Below are positions 35,994 through 45,436 of a DNA stretch of 64,000 bases, piece by piece; positions within the stretch are counted from its first letter, which is position 1, and every line of letters starts with the position of its first letter. A program made the position numbers and the translations under genes. Source of the DNA: Lentibacillus persicus (GTDB taxonomy: Bacteria; Bacillota; Bacilli; Bacillales; Amphibacillaceae). Where the stretch lies: the NCBI RefSeq assembly GCF_900112705.1, contig NZ_FOMR01000004.1, forward strand, positions 124,001 through 188,000, read 5' to 3'. The notes below the pieces were generated by a model that did not search any database, was not told the DNA's origin, and saw nothing but the letters and a program-made list of their open reading frames with translations.

Positions 35994-36452
35994 CTACTTA
36001 CCTATTTCCAAACTTTTCAGGAGCATATTCTTACTTGCATTCAGAGACGTTATATTCGCTTCGTATGATCTTGTCGCACTCATTAAATCAACCATTTCTT
36101 TTAATGGGTCAACATTCGGCATTTCCACATACCCGGTCTCATTAGCATCAGGGTGCCCGGGATTATAAGCCAATTTAAACGGTGTCTCGTCCTCTGTTAT
36201 CTGGGATACCTTCACCCCTGTACCTGAAGATTCAAAACCTGACCCTGCAGCTTGTTCCAAAAAAGACCGAAAATTAGTGCGTGATGGCTCCATCGTTACC
36301 ATTTTCCTTCTGTATGGTTCATATTCGCCATCTTCATTCATTTCGGCCCGTGTTGTTTGTGCATTTGCAATATTCGATGAGACAACATCCATACGAAGCC
36401 GTTGAGCCGTTAAAGAACTCGCACTTGTGTTTATTGCATGAAAGATTGACAC
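35994..36452 (-). CDS. flgC: Flagellar basal-body rod protein FlgC
   Basis: Proximal rod subunit. N-terminal SIFHAINTSASSLTAQRLRMDVVSSNIANAQTTR and C-terminal PLKEMVDLMSATRSYEANITSLNASKNMLLKSLEIGK are the paired D0 helices; YVEMPNVDPL is the family motif. Length 152. Starts at GTG with GGGAGGT upstream, 2 bp after flgB stops. Confidence 0.97.
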   Translation of the reverse strand: MSIFHAINTSASSLTAQRLRMDVVSSNIANAQTTRAEMNEDGEYEPYRRKMVTMEPSRTNFRSFLEQAAGSGFESSGTGVKVSQITEDETPFKLAYNPGHPDANETGYVEMPNVDPLKEMVDLMSATRSYEANITSLNASKNMLLKSLEIGK

Positions 36453-36454
36453 GT

Positions 36455-36850
36455 TTAATTACCTCCCCCGATTACCGTTTTCAAGCTTGAAAACTTCCCA
36501 TTGATACGATCAACCAAAGCCTGGTAGTTTATTTGGTTTTTGGCTAACTCAGCCATTTCTTTATCGATATCGACATTATTTCCGTTATGATTATATGTTG
36601 TATTGTCCCTTGAAACTGTATGTATTGGTTGACTGACGGACTGATTAAAAGGCAGATGTTTTGGATGTGTTTTTACTGCGTTGACGGAAGATTCGAGTTC
36701 AGCGCTTAAATAGTTTTTAAATTTGACGTCCTTTGCTTTATAACCTGGTGTATCAACGTTTGCAATATTATTTGAGAGTGTACGGTTTTTAGCCGAAGCA
36801 TATTTCAGCGAATTCTCAAGCGTCTGAAATGAACCCGAAAAAAACTCCAT
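36455..36850 (-). CDS. flgB: Flagellar basal-body rod protein FlgB
   Basis: Proximal rod subunit and first gene of the fla operon. FQTLENSLKYASAKNRTLSNNIANVDTPGYKAKDVKFK and the VDIDKEMAELAKNQINYQALVDRINGKF tail are typical. The frame is open to 36892, but GAGGGGGA 4 bp before the ATG at 36850 fixes the start at MEFFSGSF (131 residues; B. subtilis 129). Confidence 0.97.
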   Translation of the reverse strand: MEFFSGSFQTLENSLKYASAKNRTLSNNIANVDTPGYKAKDVKFKNYLSAELESSVNAVKTHPKHLPFNQSVSQPIHTVSRDNTTYNHNGNNVDIDKEMAELAKNQINYQALVDRINGKFSSLKTVIGGGN

Positions 36851-36984
36851 AATATCCCCCTCGCCATTTATTACCATAAAAGTAACGGACACATTTAATA
36901 ATGACTTTACGAATATTGTAATTTAAAAATCTTATAAAGTCCATCATGTTTCGACATTTTTCATAATAGGGAAATTAATTAGTT

Positions 36985-36993
36985 ATTATATCA
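36985..36993 (-). promoter_or_regulatory. Extended -10 promoter of the flagellar operon
   Basis: The minus strand reads TGATATAAT about 135 bp upstream of flgB, with an A/T-rich but poor -35 region. In B. subtilis the fla/che operon has a sigma-A promoter here. No convincing sigma-D promoter was found in this gap. Confidence 0.55.
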
Positions 36994-37100
36994 TAGGACT
37001 TTTAACTTAAAAATTTACCTGTTTATGCAAAATTATGGCTTTAATTTGCAATTTTACAACCATGAAAGCCTAAAAAAATTTATTCATAAAGTGAATCTTC

Positions 37101-37287
37101 AATCAGTGAAGTGATTTTCTTCACTGATTAAAGGGGAACAAAGGCTAAATTCGCAACATCCTGTTGCAACGCCTTTGTGACCTGCATCGTGCAGGCCCGA
37201 ACAGAATCGGACATTTACTGGCAGTTGACCCCCTACCTAGCCCTCATCGCATACAAAAAACGACCGTCTCTTAGACGGCCGTTTTTT
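37101..37287 (+). ncRNA. Candidate structured RNA related to the dispersed repeats
   Basis: In the 458-bp gap between flgB and codY. Read on the plus strand it has a perfect 10-bp stem AATCAGTGAA/TTCACTGATT (37101-37129), then CAAAGGC/GCCTTTG enclosing GCAAC-ATCCT-GTTGC (37153-37167), then CCTGC-ATCGT-GCAGG (37181-37195), and ends at the symmetric terminator at 37255-37287. The same two hairpins occur in the repeats at 3118-3174 and 49169-49225 (minus strand) with different stem bases but pairing kept. The RUCCU-like loop recalls the Bacillaceae-1 RNA motif as I remember it. No promoter is clear. Confidence 0.55.
37255..37287. terminator. Bidirectional terminator after codY
   Basis: AAAAAACGACCGTCT-CTT-AGACGGCCGTTTTTT is nearly symmetric and has a T-tract on both strands. 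It ends codY transcription on the minus strand and could end a plus-strand RNA from 37.1 kb. Confidence 0.9.
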
Positions 37288-37308
37288 CTATTCACTAAGC
37301 GTGTTTTA

Positions 37309-38088
37309 TTACCTGGAACGCAATTTCTCTAATTCCACGAGAAATTTATCGTTTAACACTTTAATGTAGGTCCCCTTCATACCGAGCGAGCGTGATTCGA
37401 TGACCCCGGCACTTTCCAGTTTCCTTAATGCATTAACAATAACTGATCGTGTTATACCAACTCTGTCAGCGATTTTGCTGGCGACAAGCAATCCTTCTTT
37501 GCCATTGAGTTCTTCAAAAATATGATCAATTGCTTCAAGTTCACTGTAGGAAAGTGAGCTGATAGCCATTTGCACTACCGCTTTACTTCTGGCTTCCACT
37601 TCAATTTCTTCAGTTTTTTCATGCAATATTTCCATACCTACAACTGTAGCACCATATTCACCAAGCAAAAGATCATCTTCGTTGAAACTATCAGACAACC
37701 TGCTCAATACTAATGTCCCAAGACGATCTCCGCCGCCAATAATTGGAACAATAGTAGTCAGTCCATTTTTGAACAGTTCTCTATTTTCTACTGGAAAAGC
37801 GGTAAATGGACTGTCTATATCCAAATTAGCCGTCGTTTCAAAAATATTGAACAAACCGTGTGTGTATTCTTCAGGAAACTGTCTTTCTTCCAGCATCGAT
37901 TTCATGCGTTCATTTTCAATTTCCTGATTAATCGCAAATCCCAATAATTTGCCTCTCCTGCTGACAATGAACACATTACCTTTAATAACATCTCTCAGTG
38001 TTGCTGACATGTCATTAAAATTCACTGATTTGCCTGTCGTTTTTTGCAGCATTGCATTAATTTTTCGAGCACGTTCTAAAAGTTCCAT
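37309..38088 (-). CDS. codY: GTP- and branched-chain-amino-acid-sensing regulator CodY
   Basis: Global repressor of stationary-phase and nutrient genes. N-terminal GAF domain that binds Ile/Leu/Val (RKINAMLQ to about residue 150, with [12 protein letters not shown] and [21 protein letters not shown]), and a C-terminal winged helix [41 protein letters not shown] 38088 behind GGAGG gives 259 residues, identical to B. subtilis. Last gene of xerC-hslV-hslU-codY. Confidence 0.99.
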   Translation of the reverse strand: MELLERARKINAMLQKTTGKSVNFNDMSATLRDVIKGNVFIVSRRGKLLGFAINQEIENERMKSMLEERQFPEEYTHGLFNIFETTANLDIDSPFTAFPVENRELFKNGLTTIVPIIGGGDRLGTLVLSRLSDSFNEDDLLLGEYGATVVGMEILHEKTEEIEVEARSKAVVQMAISSLSYSELEAIDHIFEELNGKEGLLVASKIADRVGITRSVIVNALRKLESAGVIESRSLGMKGTYIKVLNDKFLVELEKLRSR

Positions 38089-38113
38089 TATTATAGCCTC
38101 CATTTCAGTCAGT

Positions 38114-39514
38114 CTATAAAATAAACTGACTTAAATCTTTATTTTTAATGATATTGCTTAATTTTTCATCAACATAATCATTTGTTATCTCGACCGTTTC
38201 CATATTAATATCCGGCGCCTCAAATGACAAATCTTCCAACAGTTTTTCCAATATCGTGTGCAATCGTCTTGCCCCAATATTGTCCGTCTCTTGATTTACT
38301 TGAAAGGCAATTTCTGCCAATCTATTTACAGCATTGTCTGTGAACTTAACATTTATACCTTCTGTTTTTAATAATGCTGAATATTGTTTCAACAATGCAT
38401 TGGACGGTTCCATCAGAATTCGTTTGAAGTCCTCAACTGTCAGTTTCTCCAGTTCGACCCTTATAGGGAATCTTCCCTGAAGCTCAGGAATTAAATCAGA
38501 GGGTTTCGCCGTATGAAATGCTCCGGCTGCTATAAACAGCATATGATCTGTCTTAACGGGACCATGTTTCGTTACAACTGTTGAGCCTTCCACAATCGGC
38601 AGGACATCACGCTGCACACCTTCTCTTGACACATTTGCCTGATTATCCTGCTTGCCGGCTACTTTATCGATCTCATCAATAAACAAGATTCCTGACTGCT
38701 CTGCACGATCAATGGCTTCTTGCGCCGCTTCGTCCATATCAACCAGTTTCTGAGCTTCTTGTGTCGTTAATACTTTCCGGGCTTCTGATACGGGGAGTTT
38801 ACGCTTTTTGGTTTTCTTCGGCATAAATTGTCCGAGCGCATCCTGCATGTTCATCCCCATCTGTTCCATACCGGATCCCTGGAGCATGTCAAACATTGAG
38901 GAGGATTGCTCTTCAATCTCCACTGTTACGATGCTGTCTTCCAATTCGCCCATTTCCAGCTGATACTGCACCCTTTTTCGTTTGTTTTTGATTTCTTCAT
39001 CTTTTGCTGCCGATTCATCATTCGCTTCATTGCTTTCCTGTCCGGCAAACAACATTTCGAACGGGTTCCGCATGTTATTATTATTCTGCTTTTTAGCCTG
39101 AGGAACGAGCAGTTCAACCATTATGCGGTTCGCTTCCTTTTCCGCACGGTCTTTCACTTCATTCATTTTTTCTTCTTTAACCTTGCGCAAAGCCATTTCC
39201 ACCAGGTCACGAACCATTGATTCAACGTCACGGCCAACATACCCGACTTCGGTAAATTTAGTGGCTTCCACTTTTACAAACGGAGCACCGACCAAATTCG
39301 CAAGCCGCCGGGCAATTTCCGTTTTACCGACCCCGGTCGGTCCTATCATCAAAATATTTTTTGGGACAATCTCATCTTTTATCTTCTCGTCCAGTTTCAT
39401 CCGGCGGTACCTATTCCTAAGCGCTACGGCGACCGATTTTTTAGCTTCAGTCTGGCCGACTATATATTGGTCCAGCTGATTCACAATTTGTTTTGGCGTA
39501 TAGTCAATCCCCAT
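38114..39514 (-). CDS. hslU: ATP-dependent protease ATPase subunit HslU (ClpY)
   Basis: AAA+ unfoldase of the HslUV protease. Walker [19 protein letters not shown] near residue 52, pore motif GYVGRD, the inserted I domain with low-complexity [13 protein letters not shown], Walker [13 protein letters not shown], and the C-terminal DKDLSQFIL-type tail ([10 protein letters not shown]) that inserts into HslV. Length 466 (B. subtilis 467). Confidence 0.98.
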   Translation of the reverse strand: MGIDYTPKQIVNQLDQYIVGQTEAKKSVAVALRNRYRRMKLDEKIKDEIVPKNILMIGPTGVGKTEIARRLANLVGAPFVKVEATKFTEVGYVGRDVESMVRDLVEMALRKVKEEKMNEVKDRAEKEANRIMVELLVPQAKKQNNNNMRNPFEMLFAGQESNEANDESAAKDEEIKNKRKRVQYQLEMGELEDSIVTVEIEEQSSSMFDMLQGSGMEQMGMNMQDALGQFMPKKTKKRKLPVSEARKVLTTQEAQKLVDMDEAAQEAIDRAEQSGILFIDEIDKVAGKQDNQANVSREGVQRDVLPIVEGSTVVTKHGPVKTDHMLFIAAGAFHTAKPSDLIPELQGRFPIRVELEKLTVEDFKRILMEPSNALLKQYSALLKTEGINVKFTDNAVNRLAEIAFQVNQETDNIGARRLHTILEKLLEDLSFEAPDINMETVEITNDYVDEKLSNIIKNKDLSQFIL

Positions 39515-39530
39515 TCAAACAAGGCCTCCC

Positions 39531-40079
39531 TTATTCATCAAGTACCTCTAATGTTATGTGGTCATTCGTATAGACACAAACTTCACTGGCAATTTCTAAT
39601 GAAGTTCGGGCAATCTCCTTAGCTGTCAAGCCATCTGAATGTCTTACCAGCGCCCTGCCGGCACTCAACGCATAGTTCCCACCTGAACCAATTGCAAGTA
39701 TGCCATCATCAGGCTCAATAACCTCACCGGTTCCTGACACAAGAAACATCTTTTCTTTATTCATAACAATCAGCATTGCTTCAAGCTTTCGCAACACTTT
39801 ATCACTTCGCCATTCTTTTGCCAATTCCACAGCAGCTCTGGCAAGATTGCCATCAAAAGCTTCAAGTTTTCCTTCAAACTTTTCAAATAATGTAAAGGCA
39901 TCTGCTACAGATCCTGCAAACCCGGCAAGCACCTGCCCGCGATACAGAGTTCTGACTTTTTTTGCTTTATGTTTCATAACAACGGCGTTTCCCATTGTTA
40001 CCTGCCCGTCACCGCTCATGGCACATTGGCCGCCATGTCTAATGGCAAAAATCGTCGTGGCATGCATACCAGCAGTCAC
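39531..40079 (-). CDS. hslV: ATP-dependent protease peptidase subunit HslV (ClpQ/CodW)
   Basis: Proteasome-type N-terminal nucleophile peptidase. [38 protein letters not shown] and [17 protein letters not shown] are unmistakable. As in B. subtilis, the chain starts a few residues before the TT of other HslV proteins. Here the GTG start, backed by GAGGTG at 6 bp, gives MTAGMHATT, so Met removal would expose Thr; the B. subtilis protein exposes Ser in the same place. Confidence 0.97.
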   Translation of the reverse strand: MTAGMHATTIFAIRHGGQCAMSGDGQVTMGNAVVMKHKAKKVRTLYRGQVLAGFAGSVADAFTLFEKFEGKLEAFDGNLARAAVELAKEWRSDKVLRKLEAMLIVMNKEKMFLVSGTGEVIEPDDGILAIGSGGNYALSAGRALVRHSDGLTAKEIARTSLEIASEVCVYTNDHITLEVLDE

Positions 40080-40096
40080 TTACATCACCTCTTTTT

Positions 40097-41011
40097 TTAA
40101 AAATCATTCTTAGCACGCGGGTGACTATTCATATAGACACTGCGCAGACGGTCTTTAGTGACATGTGTATATATTTGTGTTGAGGATAGGTTTTCATGCC
40201 CAAGCAGTTCCTGAACTGTCCGAAGATCAGCACCTTCATTCAGCATATGTGTCGCAAACGTATGCCGCAGCTTATGCGGGTGGACATGAACGGTCATAGC
40301 TGCATTATCAACCATTTTATTTAAAACTAACCGCATCCCTCTGGCAGTCAGCGGCCCGCCTCTGGCATTTAAAAAGACAGCATTGTTCGAGGAAGATGAT
40401 TTTTCCAGTAATTTTTTTCTTCCATCGTGTATGTATGTTTCAAGGGCGACTTCAGCAAAACGGCCGAACGGTAAATAACGTTCTTTATTACCTTTACCTC
40501 GAATAAACATAGTGCCGATGGAAAAGTCAATGTCACTTAGTTCCATTCGCTGACATTCACTAACGCGTATTCCAGTTGCATAAAGTGTTTCAATTAATGC
40601 TTGATTACGTTGCCCGATCGGATCCTCTAAATCACTTATTTCAAATAATTTCTCCAGTTCTTCCGCATAAAGAAACCCTGGAATGGGCTTAGCAGCTTTG
40701 GGGAGACTAATATGGATAAATGGGTTATCCGTTACCTGACCATTCTGTTCCAAAAAGCGATAGAAACCTTTCAGGCTGGAAATTTTTCGTGAAACCGAAC
40801 GCCGTCCCAATTCTCTCTCATATAATCTGGTCAAATATATTCGAATTGTACGGTAATCAACTTCGTTCAGATTGCTGATATTCTCTTGTATGAGAAAATC
40901 TTTGAAGTCACCTATATCATCCATATAACTTCGGACTGTATAAGGTGAAGCATTTTTTTCAACTTGGAGAAACATGTTAAATGCCTTGCTTTGCTCATGA
41001 AAATTATTCAA
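40097..41011 (-). CDS. xerC: Tyrosine recombinase XerC (CodV)
   Basis: Site-specific recombinase that resolves chromosome dimers at dif with XerD. N-terminal SAM-like domain, then the catalytic residues: R in ATGIRVSECQRMEL, K in FIRGKGNKER, HxxR in HPHKLRHTFATHML, H in LLGHENLSSTQ and Y in IYTHVTKDR. About 304 residues as in B. subtilis. The open frame starts at GTG 41017, but GAGGTG is better spaced for a TTG at 41011. trmFO, its usual upstream neighbour, is missing. Confidence 0.97.
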   Translation of the reverse strand: MNNFHEQSKAFNMFLQVEKNASPYTVRSYMDDIGDFKDFLIQENISNLNEVDYRTIRIYLTRLYERELGRRSVSRKISSLKGFYRFLEQNGQVTDNPFIHISLPKAAKPIPGFLYAEELEKLFEISDLEDPIGQRNQALIETLYATGIRVSECQRMELSDIDFSIGTMFIRGKGNKERYLPFGRFAEVALETYIHDGRKKLLEKSSSSNNAVFLNARGGPLTARGMRLVLNKMVDNAAMTVHVHPHKLRHTFATHMLNEGADLRTVQELLGHENLSSTQIYTHVTKDRLRSVYMNSHPRAKNDF

Positions 41012-41038
41012 GTTCACACCTCATTACACAGCCTATAA

Positions 41039-41067
41039 AGCATATCATATAAAATTTCCAACAGCAA
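41039..41067 (-). promoter_or_regulatory. Promoter close to xerC
   Basis: TTGCTG (41062-41067), 17 bp, TATGCT (41039-41044) on the minus strand. Weaker than the upstream one. Confidence 0.4.
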
Positions 41068-41089
41068 TTAACTTAACTAAATAATAACA

Positions 41090-41164
41090 AAATTCTGAAA
41101 TGCCCTCAATCTATTTGAAAGAAATAGGTATAGTTACCCATGTGTACCTCATATTTCAGAATTT
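41090..41164. promoter_or_regulatory. 12-bp inverted repeat in the xerC-codY leader
   Basis: AAATTCTGAAAT at 41090-41101 and its exact complement ATTTCAGAATTT at 41153-41164 lie 51 bp apart between the two xerC promoters. Each half has a TTCTGAA core like the centre of the CodY box, with about five mismatches to the full consensus. In RNA the halves would form a long stem. The rest of the 330-bp gap holds promoters and the topA terminator only. Confidence 0.45.
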
Positions 41165-41204
41165 CAAAGGTTTACTGTCAAGTAATTTACCTTACCAATG
41201 CGCA

Positions 41205-41233
41205 ATTATATCTGTTTCATTTTAATTAGTCAA
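41205..41233 (-). promoter_or_regulatory. Strong sigma-A promoter of xerC-hslV-hslU-codY
   Basis: TTGACT (41228-41233), 17 bp, TATAAT (41205-41210) on the minus strand: near-perfect consensus. The leader to xerC would be about 190 nt. Confidence 0.75.
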
Positions 41234-41310
41234 CATATAAGAATTGAATTATCAAAAAACTCCTCCTGGACCAATGAAACTGTGACATTTAGCCCTTACC
41301 CTGTTTAGAC

Positions 41311-41341
41311 AAAAAGAAAACTGCCTGATATTTCAGGCAGT
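41311..41341 (-). terminator. Terminator after topA
   Basis: ACTGCCTGA/TCAGGCAGT perfect 9-bp stem with AATA loop, then TTTTCTTTTT on the minus strand. The stem begins inside the topA stop codon. Confidence 0.9.
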
Positions 41342-43419
41342 CAGTTGTCCGCACTTTCTCTATAATCACAATTTGTACATTGTACACGTGTTTCTTTTTT
41401 TGTTTTCTTTTCGACGAGCAATGCATCACACCTCGGACATGGTCTTGATATGGGTTTGTCCCAGGAAACAAAATCACACTCAGGATAACGGTCACAACCA
41501 AAAAACTTCCGATTCTTTTTCGATTTTCGTTCGACAACGTCTCCTTCTTTGCATTTTGGACACGTGACACCTATTTTCTTTAAAATCGGTTTGGTATTAC
41601 GGCACTCCGGAAAATTGGAACAAGCAAGGAATTTGCCGTATCTGCCCATTTTATAAACCATTTCGTGACCACAATTTTCACAGGTGATACCGGCCGGCTC
41701 ATCTCTAATCTCAATTTTTTCCATTTCCTGTTCCGCTTTTTCCAATCGTTTCCGGAAATCGCCGTAAAAATCATCCAGAACTTTAACCCATTCGGCTTTC
41801 CCTTCTTCAACAGAGTCCAGATCTTCTTCCATTTTAACAGTGAAATCAATATCGATAATTTTTGGGAAGAACTCTTTTAAAATATCGTTAATTATTTCAC
41901 CCAGCTCTGTTGGGATAAATCGTTTATTGTCCAGCTGCACATACCCCCGTCGCTGAATCGTGTCCAACGTCGGCGCATATGTGGAAGGTCGTCCAATCCC
42001 TTTTTCTTCCATGGTCCTTACCAGTCTTGCTTCAGTGTACCTTGGGGGTGGCTGGGTAAAGTGCTGATTTGGCGTGATTTCGTTTGCTTCAGCCGTCATT
42101 CCCTCGGACAAGTCCGGCAAGTATTTATTTTCGTCCTTTTTCTTATCGTCAGTACCCTCTACATAAACTTTCATGAACCCTTTGAATTTTACTTTTGATC
42201 CTGTAGCCCTGAATTCCACGCCATTATTCAATAAGTGAACTGTCATTGTATCCATAACAGCCGGCGCCATTTGACTTGCCAAAAACCGCTCCCATATCAG
42301 CTTATACAACCGGTATTGGTCACGTGATAAGACAGGTTTTAAAGATTTCGGGTCACGCATAATAGAAGTGGGTCTTACAGCTTCATGAGCGTCCTGGGCA
42401 CCTTCCTGTTTTTTGGCCTTTCCGGCATTCCCCAGATAGCTTTTTCCATAATTATCTTCAATATAACCGTTTGCCTCTTGTTTGGCCGTTTCCGAAATCC
42501 GTGTTGAATCTGTACGCATATAAGTTATAAGACCTGTTATTCCTCCGGCTTTCTTGCCCAGGTCAATCCCTTCGTAAAGCTGCTGGGCTACCATCATTGT
42601 TTTCTTGGCCCGAAAATTCAATTTTCGGGCGGCTTCCTGCTGGAGTGAAGATGTCGTAAACGGCTTGGCGGGATTACGTCTGCGTTCACGTTTGTTTACT
42701 TTATCAATCGAGAACTGTTTGCCGTCTAATTTTTCAGTAACCGCTTTAACATCCTCTTCCGACTTCAGCTCTTGTTTTTTTCCGTCCATACCATAAAAGG
42801 ACCCTTCAAATTTGTCATCGCCCTTTTGAAATTGCGCATCAATAGACCAGTATTCTTCAGGCTTAAAATTCTCAATTTCTCTTTCACGGTCAATAATCAT
42901 CTTAACGGCTACTGATTGAACACGACCGGCACTGAGACCCCTTTTAACTTTTTTCCATAACAAAGGACTAATTTTATACCCAACAAGACGATCCAAAATA
43001 CGTCTTGCCTGCTGTGCATTCACCAGATCATGGTCAATAGATCGCGGATGTTTAAACGAATCTTTAATCGCATCCTTCGTAATTTCATTGAAAACGACCC
43101 TGCACTCAGCATCCTCATCGATATTTAAAGCATGGGCCAGATGCCAGGCAATTGCTTCCCCTTCACGGTCAGGGTCAGCTGCAAGGTAAACTTTCTTAGC
43201 TTTTTTTGCCGATGACCTTAAATCTTTTAATACGTCGCCTTTGCCGCGTACTGTTATATATTTTGGTTTAAATGAGTCGTCAGGATCCACACCTGTTTGA
43301 CTTTTTGGCAAATCACGGACATGACCCATTGAGGCTTTAACCTTATATTTTTTACCTAAATAACGTTCAATTGTTTTTGCTTTCGCCGGTGATTCCACAA
43401 TCACCAGGTAATCAGACAT
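41341..43419 (-). CDS. topA: DNA topoisomerase I
   Basis: Type IA topoisomerase that relaxes negative supercoils. The Toprim domain starts [19 protein letters not shown] and has [17 protein letters not shown]; the catalytic Tyr is in [11 protein letters not shown]; three C-terminal four-cysteine zinc fingers follow (CENCG...CSNFPEC, CPKC...CDRYPEC, CPRC...CTNC). ATG 43419 behind GGGAGG gives 692 residues (B. subtilis 691). Confidence 0.98.
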   Translation of the reverse strand: MSDYLVIVESPAKAKTIERYLGKKYKVKASMGHVRDLPKSQTGVDPDDSFKPKYITVRGKGDVLKDLRSSAKKAKKVYLAADPDREGEAIAWHLAHALNIDEDAECRVVFNEITKDAIKDSFKHPRSIDHDLVNAQQARRILDRLVGYKISPLLWKKVKRGLSAGRVQSVAVKMIIDREREIENFKPEEYWSIDAQFQKGDDKFEGSFYGMDGKKQELKSEEDVKAVTEKLDGKQFSIDKVNKRERRRNPAKPFTTSSLQQEAARKLNFRAKKTMMVAQQLYEGIDLGKKAGGITGLITYMRTDSTRISETAKQEANGYIEDNYGKSYLGNAGKAKKQEGAQDAHEAVRPTSIMRDPKSLKPVLSRDQYRLYKLIWERFLASQMAPAVMDTMTVHLLNNGVEFRATGSKVKFKGFMKVYVEGTDDKKKDENKYLPDLSEGMTAEANEITPNQHFTQPPPRYTEARLVRTMEEKGIGRPSTYAPTLDTIQRRGYVQLDNKRFIPTELGEIINDILKEFFPKIIDIDFTVKMEEDLDSVEEGKAEWVKVLDDFYGDFRKRLEKAEQEMEKIEIRDEPAGITCENCGHEMVYKMGRYGKFLACSNFPECRNTKPILKKIGVTCPKCKEGDVVERKSKKNRKFFGCDRYPECDFVSWDKPISRPCPRCDALLVEKKTKKETRVQCTNCDYRESADN

Positions 43420-43481
43420 ATCGTTTCCTCCCAGAATTGCATCCAATAATTGTAATCGTCTTGAATTGAAAATCTTCACTA

Positions 43482-43510
43482 ATATTAAAGAGTAACATTT
43501 GGTTTGTCAA
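43482..43510 (-). promoter_or_regulatory. Sigma-A promoter of topA
   Basis: Perfect TTGACA (43505-43510), 17 bp, TAATAT (43482-43487) on the minus strand, about 60 bp before topA and just past the dprA stop. Confidence 0.7.
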
Positions 43511-43533
43511 ACATGTTATGAAAAATATGTGTG

Positions 43534-44427
43534 TTATATGAGCCAATTTGGTTCTGTTTTTTCCCAGTCTTCAAGAATATCCTCCGGCTTCTGAACAAGT
43601 TTTGCTCCATCCTGAATCATATAGTGGCACCCTGCTGAATGCGGTGTCAATGGTGAGCCGGGCAAAGCGTAAACATCCCTTCCTTGATCAAGGGCCTGGT
43701 CTACCGTTATCAGCGTACCACTTCTTTCAGTTGCTTCAATCACAAACGTTCCAAAGCTTAAGCCGCTGATAATACGATTGCGTTCAGGGAATTGAAACCG
43801 TTCCGGCGGGGTGTCCGGCGGGTATTCAGATAAAATAAGCCCCTCAGCGGCAATTTGACGAAAGAGTTGAATATTGTGCCGGGGATAGACATGGTTGAAT
43901 CCGCTTCCAAGCACAGCGATGGTTTTTCCATTGTTATTGACGGCTAGTCGGTGAGCATAACTGTCAATACCACTTGCCATTCCGCTGACAATAACCCAAT
44001 CTTTTTGAATAAGCGGTAAAACGAATTTTTCCATTTTACGCATTGCGTCGCGTGACGGACGCCTCGTTCCAATAACGCTCAGGAGCGGATTTCTTTTCAA
44101 TAAATGCGTGTCTCCTAAAGCATAAAGCACCAATGGCATATCTTTAATAGTTTTTAACACATTGGGATAGGCATCGTCAAATGCCGTTATGACATTTACT
44201 TTTTTTAAATCTTGCTGTATTATGCGCTTTAATCCAGGGTCCCGCAAGTCTGAATAAAATAATGAAGCTTTCTTGGGGGCAATCGAAAAGAAATGGCTGA
44301 TTTCTGAAGCGTTAAGACTGTAGATGTTTTTTAAAGTGGGGTCATAATGGAGAAATTTGCGGACGGTTCTGCGACTCACACCACGGCATCGGTGGATATG
44401 AATCAGACGTTTTCGAATTTTTTCCAA
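43534..44427 (-). CDS. dprA: DNA processing protein DprA (Smf)
   Basis: Loads RecA on incoming single-stranded DNA in transformation. The Rossmann-like core reads LSVIGTRRPSRDA, VIVSGMASGIDSYAHRLA, TIAVLGSGFNHVYPRHN, LILSEYPPDTPPERFQFPERNRIISGL and SGTLITVDQALDQGRDVYALPGSP, all hallmarks. Length 297 without the C-terminal winged helix seen in some species, as in B. subtilis. Starts with TTG behind AAAGGA. Confidence 0.97.
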   Translation of the reverse strand: MEKIRKRLIHIHRCRGVSRRTVRKFLHYDPTLKNIYSLNASEISHFFSIAPKKASLFYSDLRDPGLKRIIQQDLKKVNVITAFDDAYPNVLKTIKDMPLVLYALGDTHLLKRNPLLSVIGTRRPSRDAMRKMEKFVLPLIQKDWVIVSGMASGIDSYAHRLAVNNNGKTIAVLGSGFNHVYPRHNIQLFRQIAAEGLILSEYPPDTPPERFQFPERNRIISGLSFGTFVIEATERSGTLITVDQALDQGRDVYALPGSPLTPHSAGCHYMIQDGAKLVQKPEDILEDWEKTEPNWLI

Positions 44428-44450
44428 TTAATCACATCCTTTTTATAATC

Positions 44451-44481
44451 AGGACCCAAAGATTATTTACCTTTGGGTCCT
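44451..44481 (-). terminator. Hairpin after sucD
   Basis: Perfect 11-bp inverted repeat AGGACCCAAAG / CTTTGGGTCCT with a 9-nt loop right after the sucD stop. The following minus-strand sequence is TGATTATAAAAAGGATG, without a T-tract, so it may stabilise the sucCD mRNA rather than stop transcription before dprA. Confidence 0.65.
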
Positions 44482-44490
44482 GCTGAGGAA

Positions 44491-45393
44491 TTAATGTGTT
44501 TTACACTTTTCCTGTAAACCATTTTCTTTTAATACATTAATCATCGTTTCACCGATTTCAGCTGGTGTGTCTGCCGTTTTAATACCGGACTCATTCATAA
44601 TACGGATTTTTTCTTCAGCAGTGCCTTTTCCGCCTGAAATGATTGCTCCGGCATGGCCCATACGTTTCCCCGGAGGAGCTGTTGCACCACCAATGAACCC
44701 GACGACCGGCTTATTCATGTTAGCTTTAACCCACTCAGAAGCTTCTTCTTCAGCTGTGCCGCCAATTTCACCAATCATGACGACAGCTTCGGTTTCCGGA
44801 TCATCGTTAAAGGCTTTCAGTGCATCAATAAAGTCCGTACCGTTCACAGGGTCCCCGCCTATACCGACTGCAGTTGTCTGACCATAACCTTCTTCAGACA
44901 GCTGATGGACCGCTTCATATGTCAGCGTGCCTGAACGGGAAACCACACCGATATGGCCTTTTTTATGAATATAGCCAGGCATAATGCCGATTTTACTTTC
45001 ATCTGCCGTAATAACACCGGGACAATTAGGTCCGACCAGACGCGTCTTCTTGCCTTCCATGGCACGCTTAACCTTAACCATATCCATAACAGGAATATGT
45101 TCGGTAATACAAATAACAAGATCTAATTCTGCATCGACCGCTTCAAGAATCGCGTCAGCTGCAGCCGGAGCCGGCACATAAACAACAGATGCGTTCGCAC
45201 CGGTTTCATCGACAGCATCTTTTACTGTATTAAATACCGGTACACCCTCTACCTCCGTACCGCCTTTTTTAGGCGTTACGCCACCAACTATTTTGGTGCC
45301 ATAGTCAAGCATTTGTTTCGTATGGAATTTGGCTGTTCCACCGGTAATTCCCTGAACAATTACTTTTGTATCTTTATTAATATATACACTCAT
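44491..45393 (-). CDS. sucD: Succinyl-CoA synthetase alpha subunit
   Basis: TCA-cycle enzyme making succinate and ATP/GTP from succinyl-CoA. CoA-binding Rossmann domain [23 protein letters not shown] at the start, VGPNCPGVI and the phosphohistidine loop [18 protein letters not shown] (about residue 245). Length 300, as usual. It follows sucC by 43 bp. Confidence 0.98.
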   Translation of the reverse strand: MSVYINKDTKVIVQGITGGTAKFHTKQMLDYGTKIVGGVTPKKGGTEVEGVPVFNTVKDAVDETGANASVVYVPAPAAADAILEAVDAELDLVICITEHIPVMDMVKVKRAMEGKKTRLVGPNCPGVITADESKIGIMPGYIHKKGHIGVVSRSGTLTYEAVHQLSEEGYGQTTAVGIGGDPVNGTDFIDALKAFNDDPETEAVVMIGEIGGTAEEEASEWVKANMNKPVVGFIGGATAPPGKRMGHAGAIISGGKGTAEEKIRIMNESGIKTADTPAEIGETMINVLKENGLQEKCKTH

Positions 45394-45436
45394 TTTCGTC
45401 CGTCCTTTCTAAAATTATCTGATCGCTTTTCATTGA

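Noticed and set aside
43420-43479. 20-residue N-terminal extension of TopA
   Set aside because: The region holds the leader downstream of the topA promoter, and a well-spaced GGGAGG precedes the ATG at 43419.
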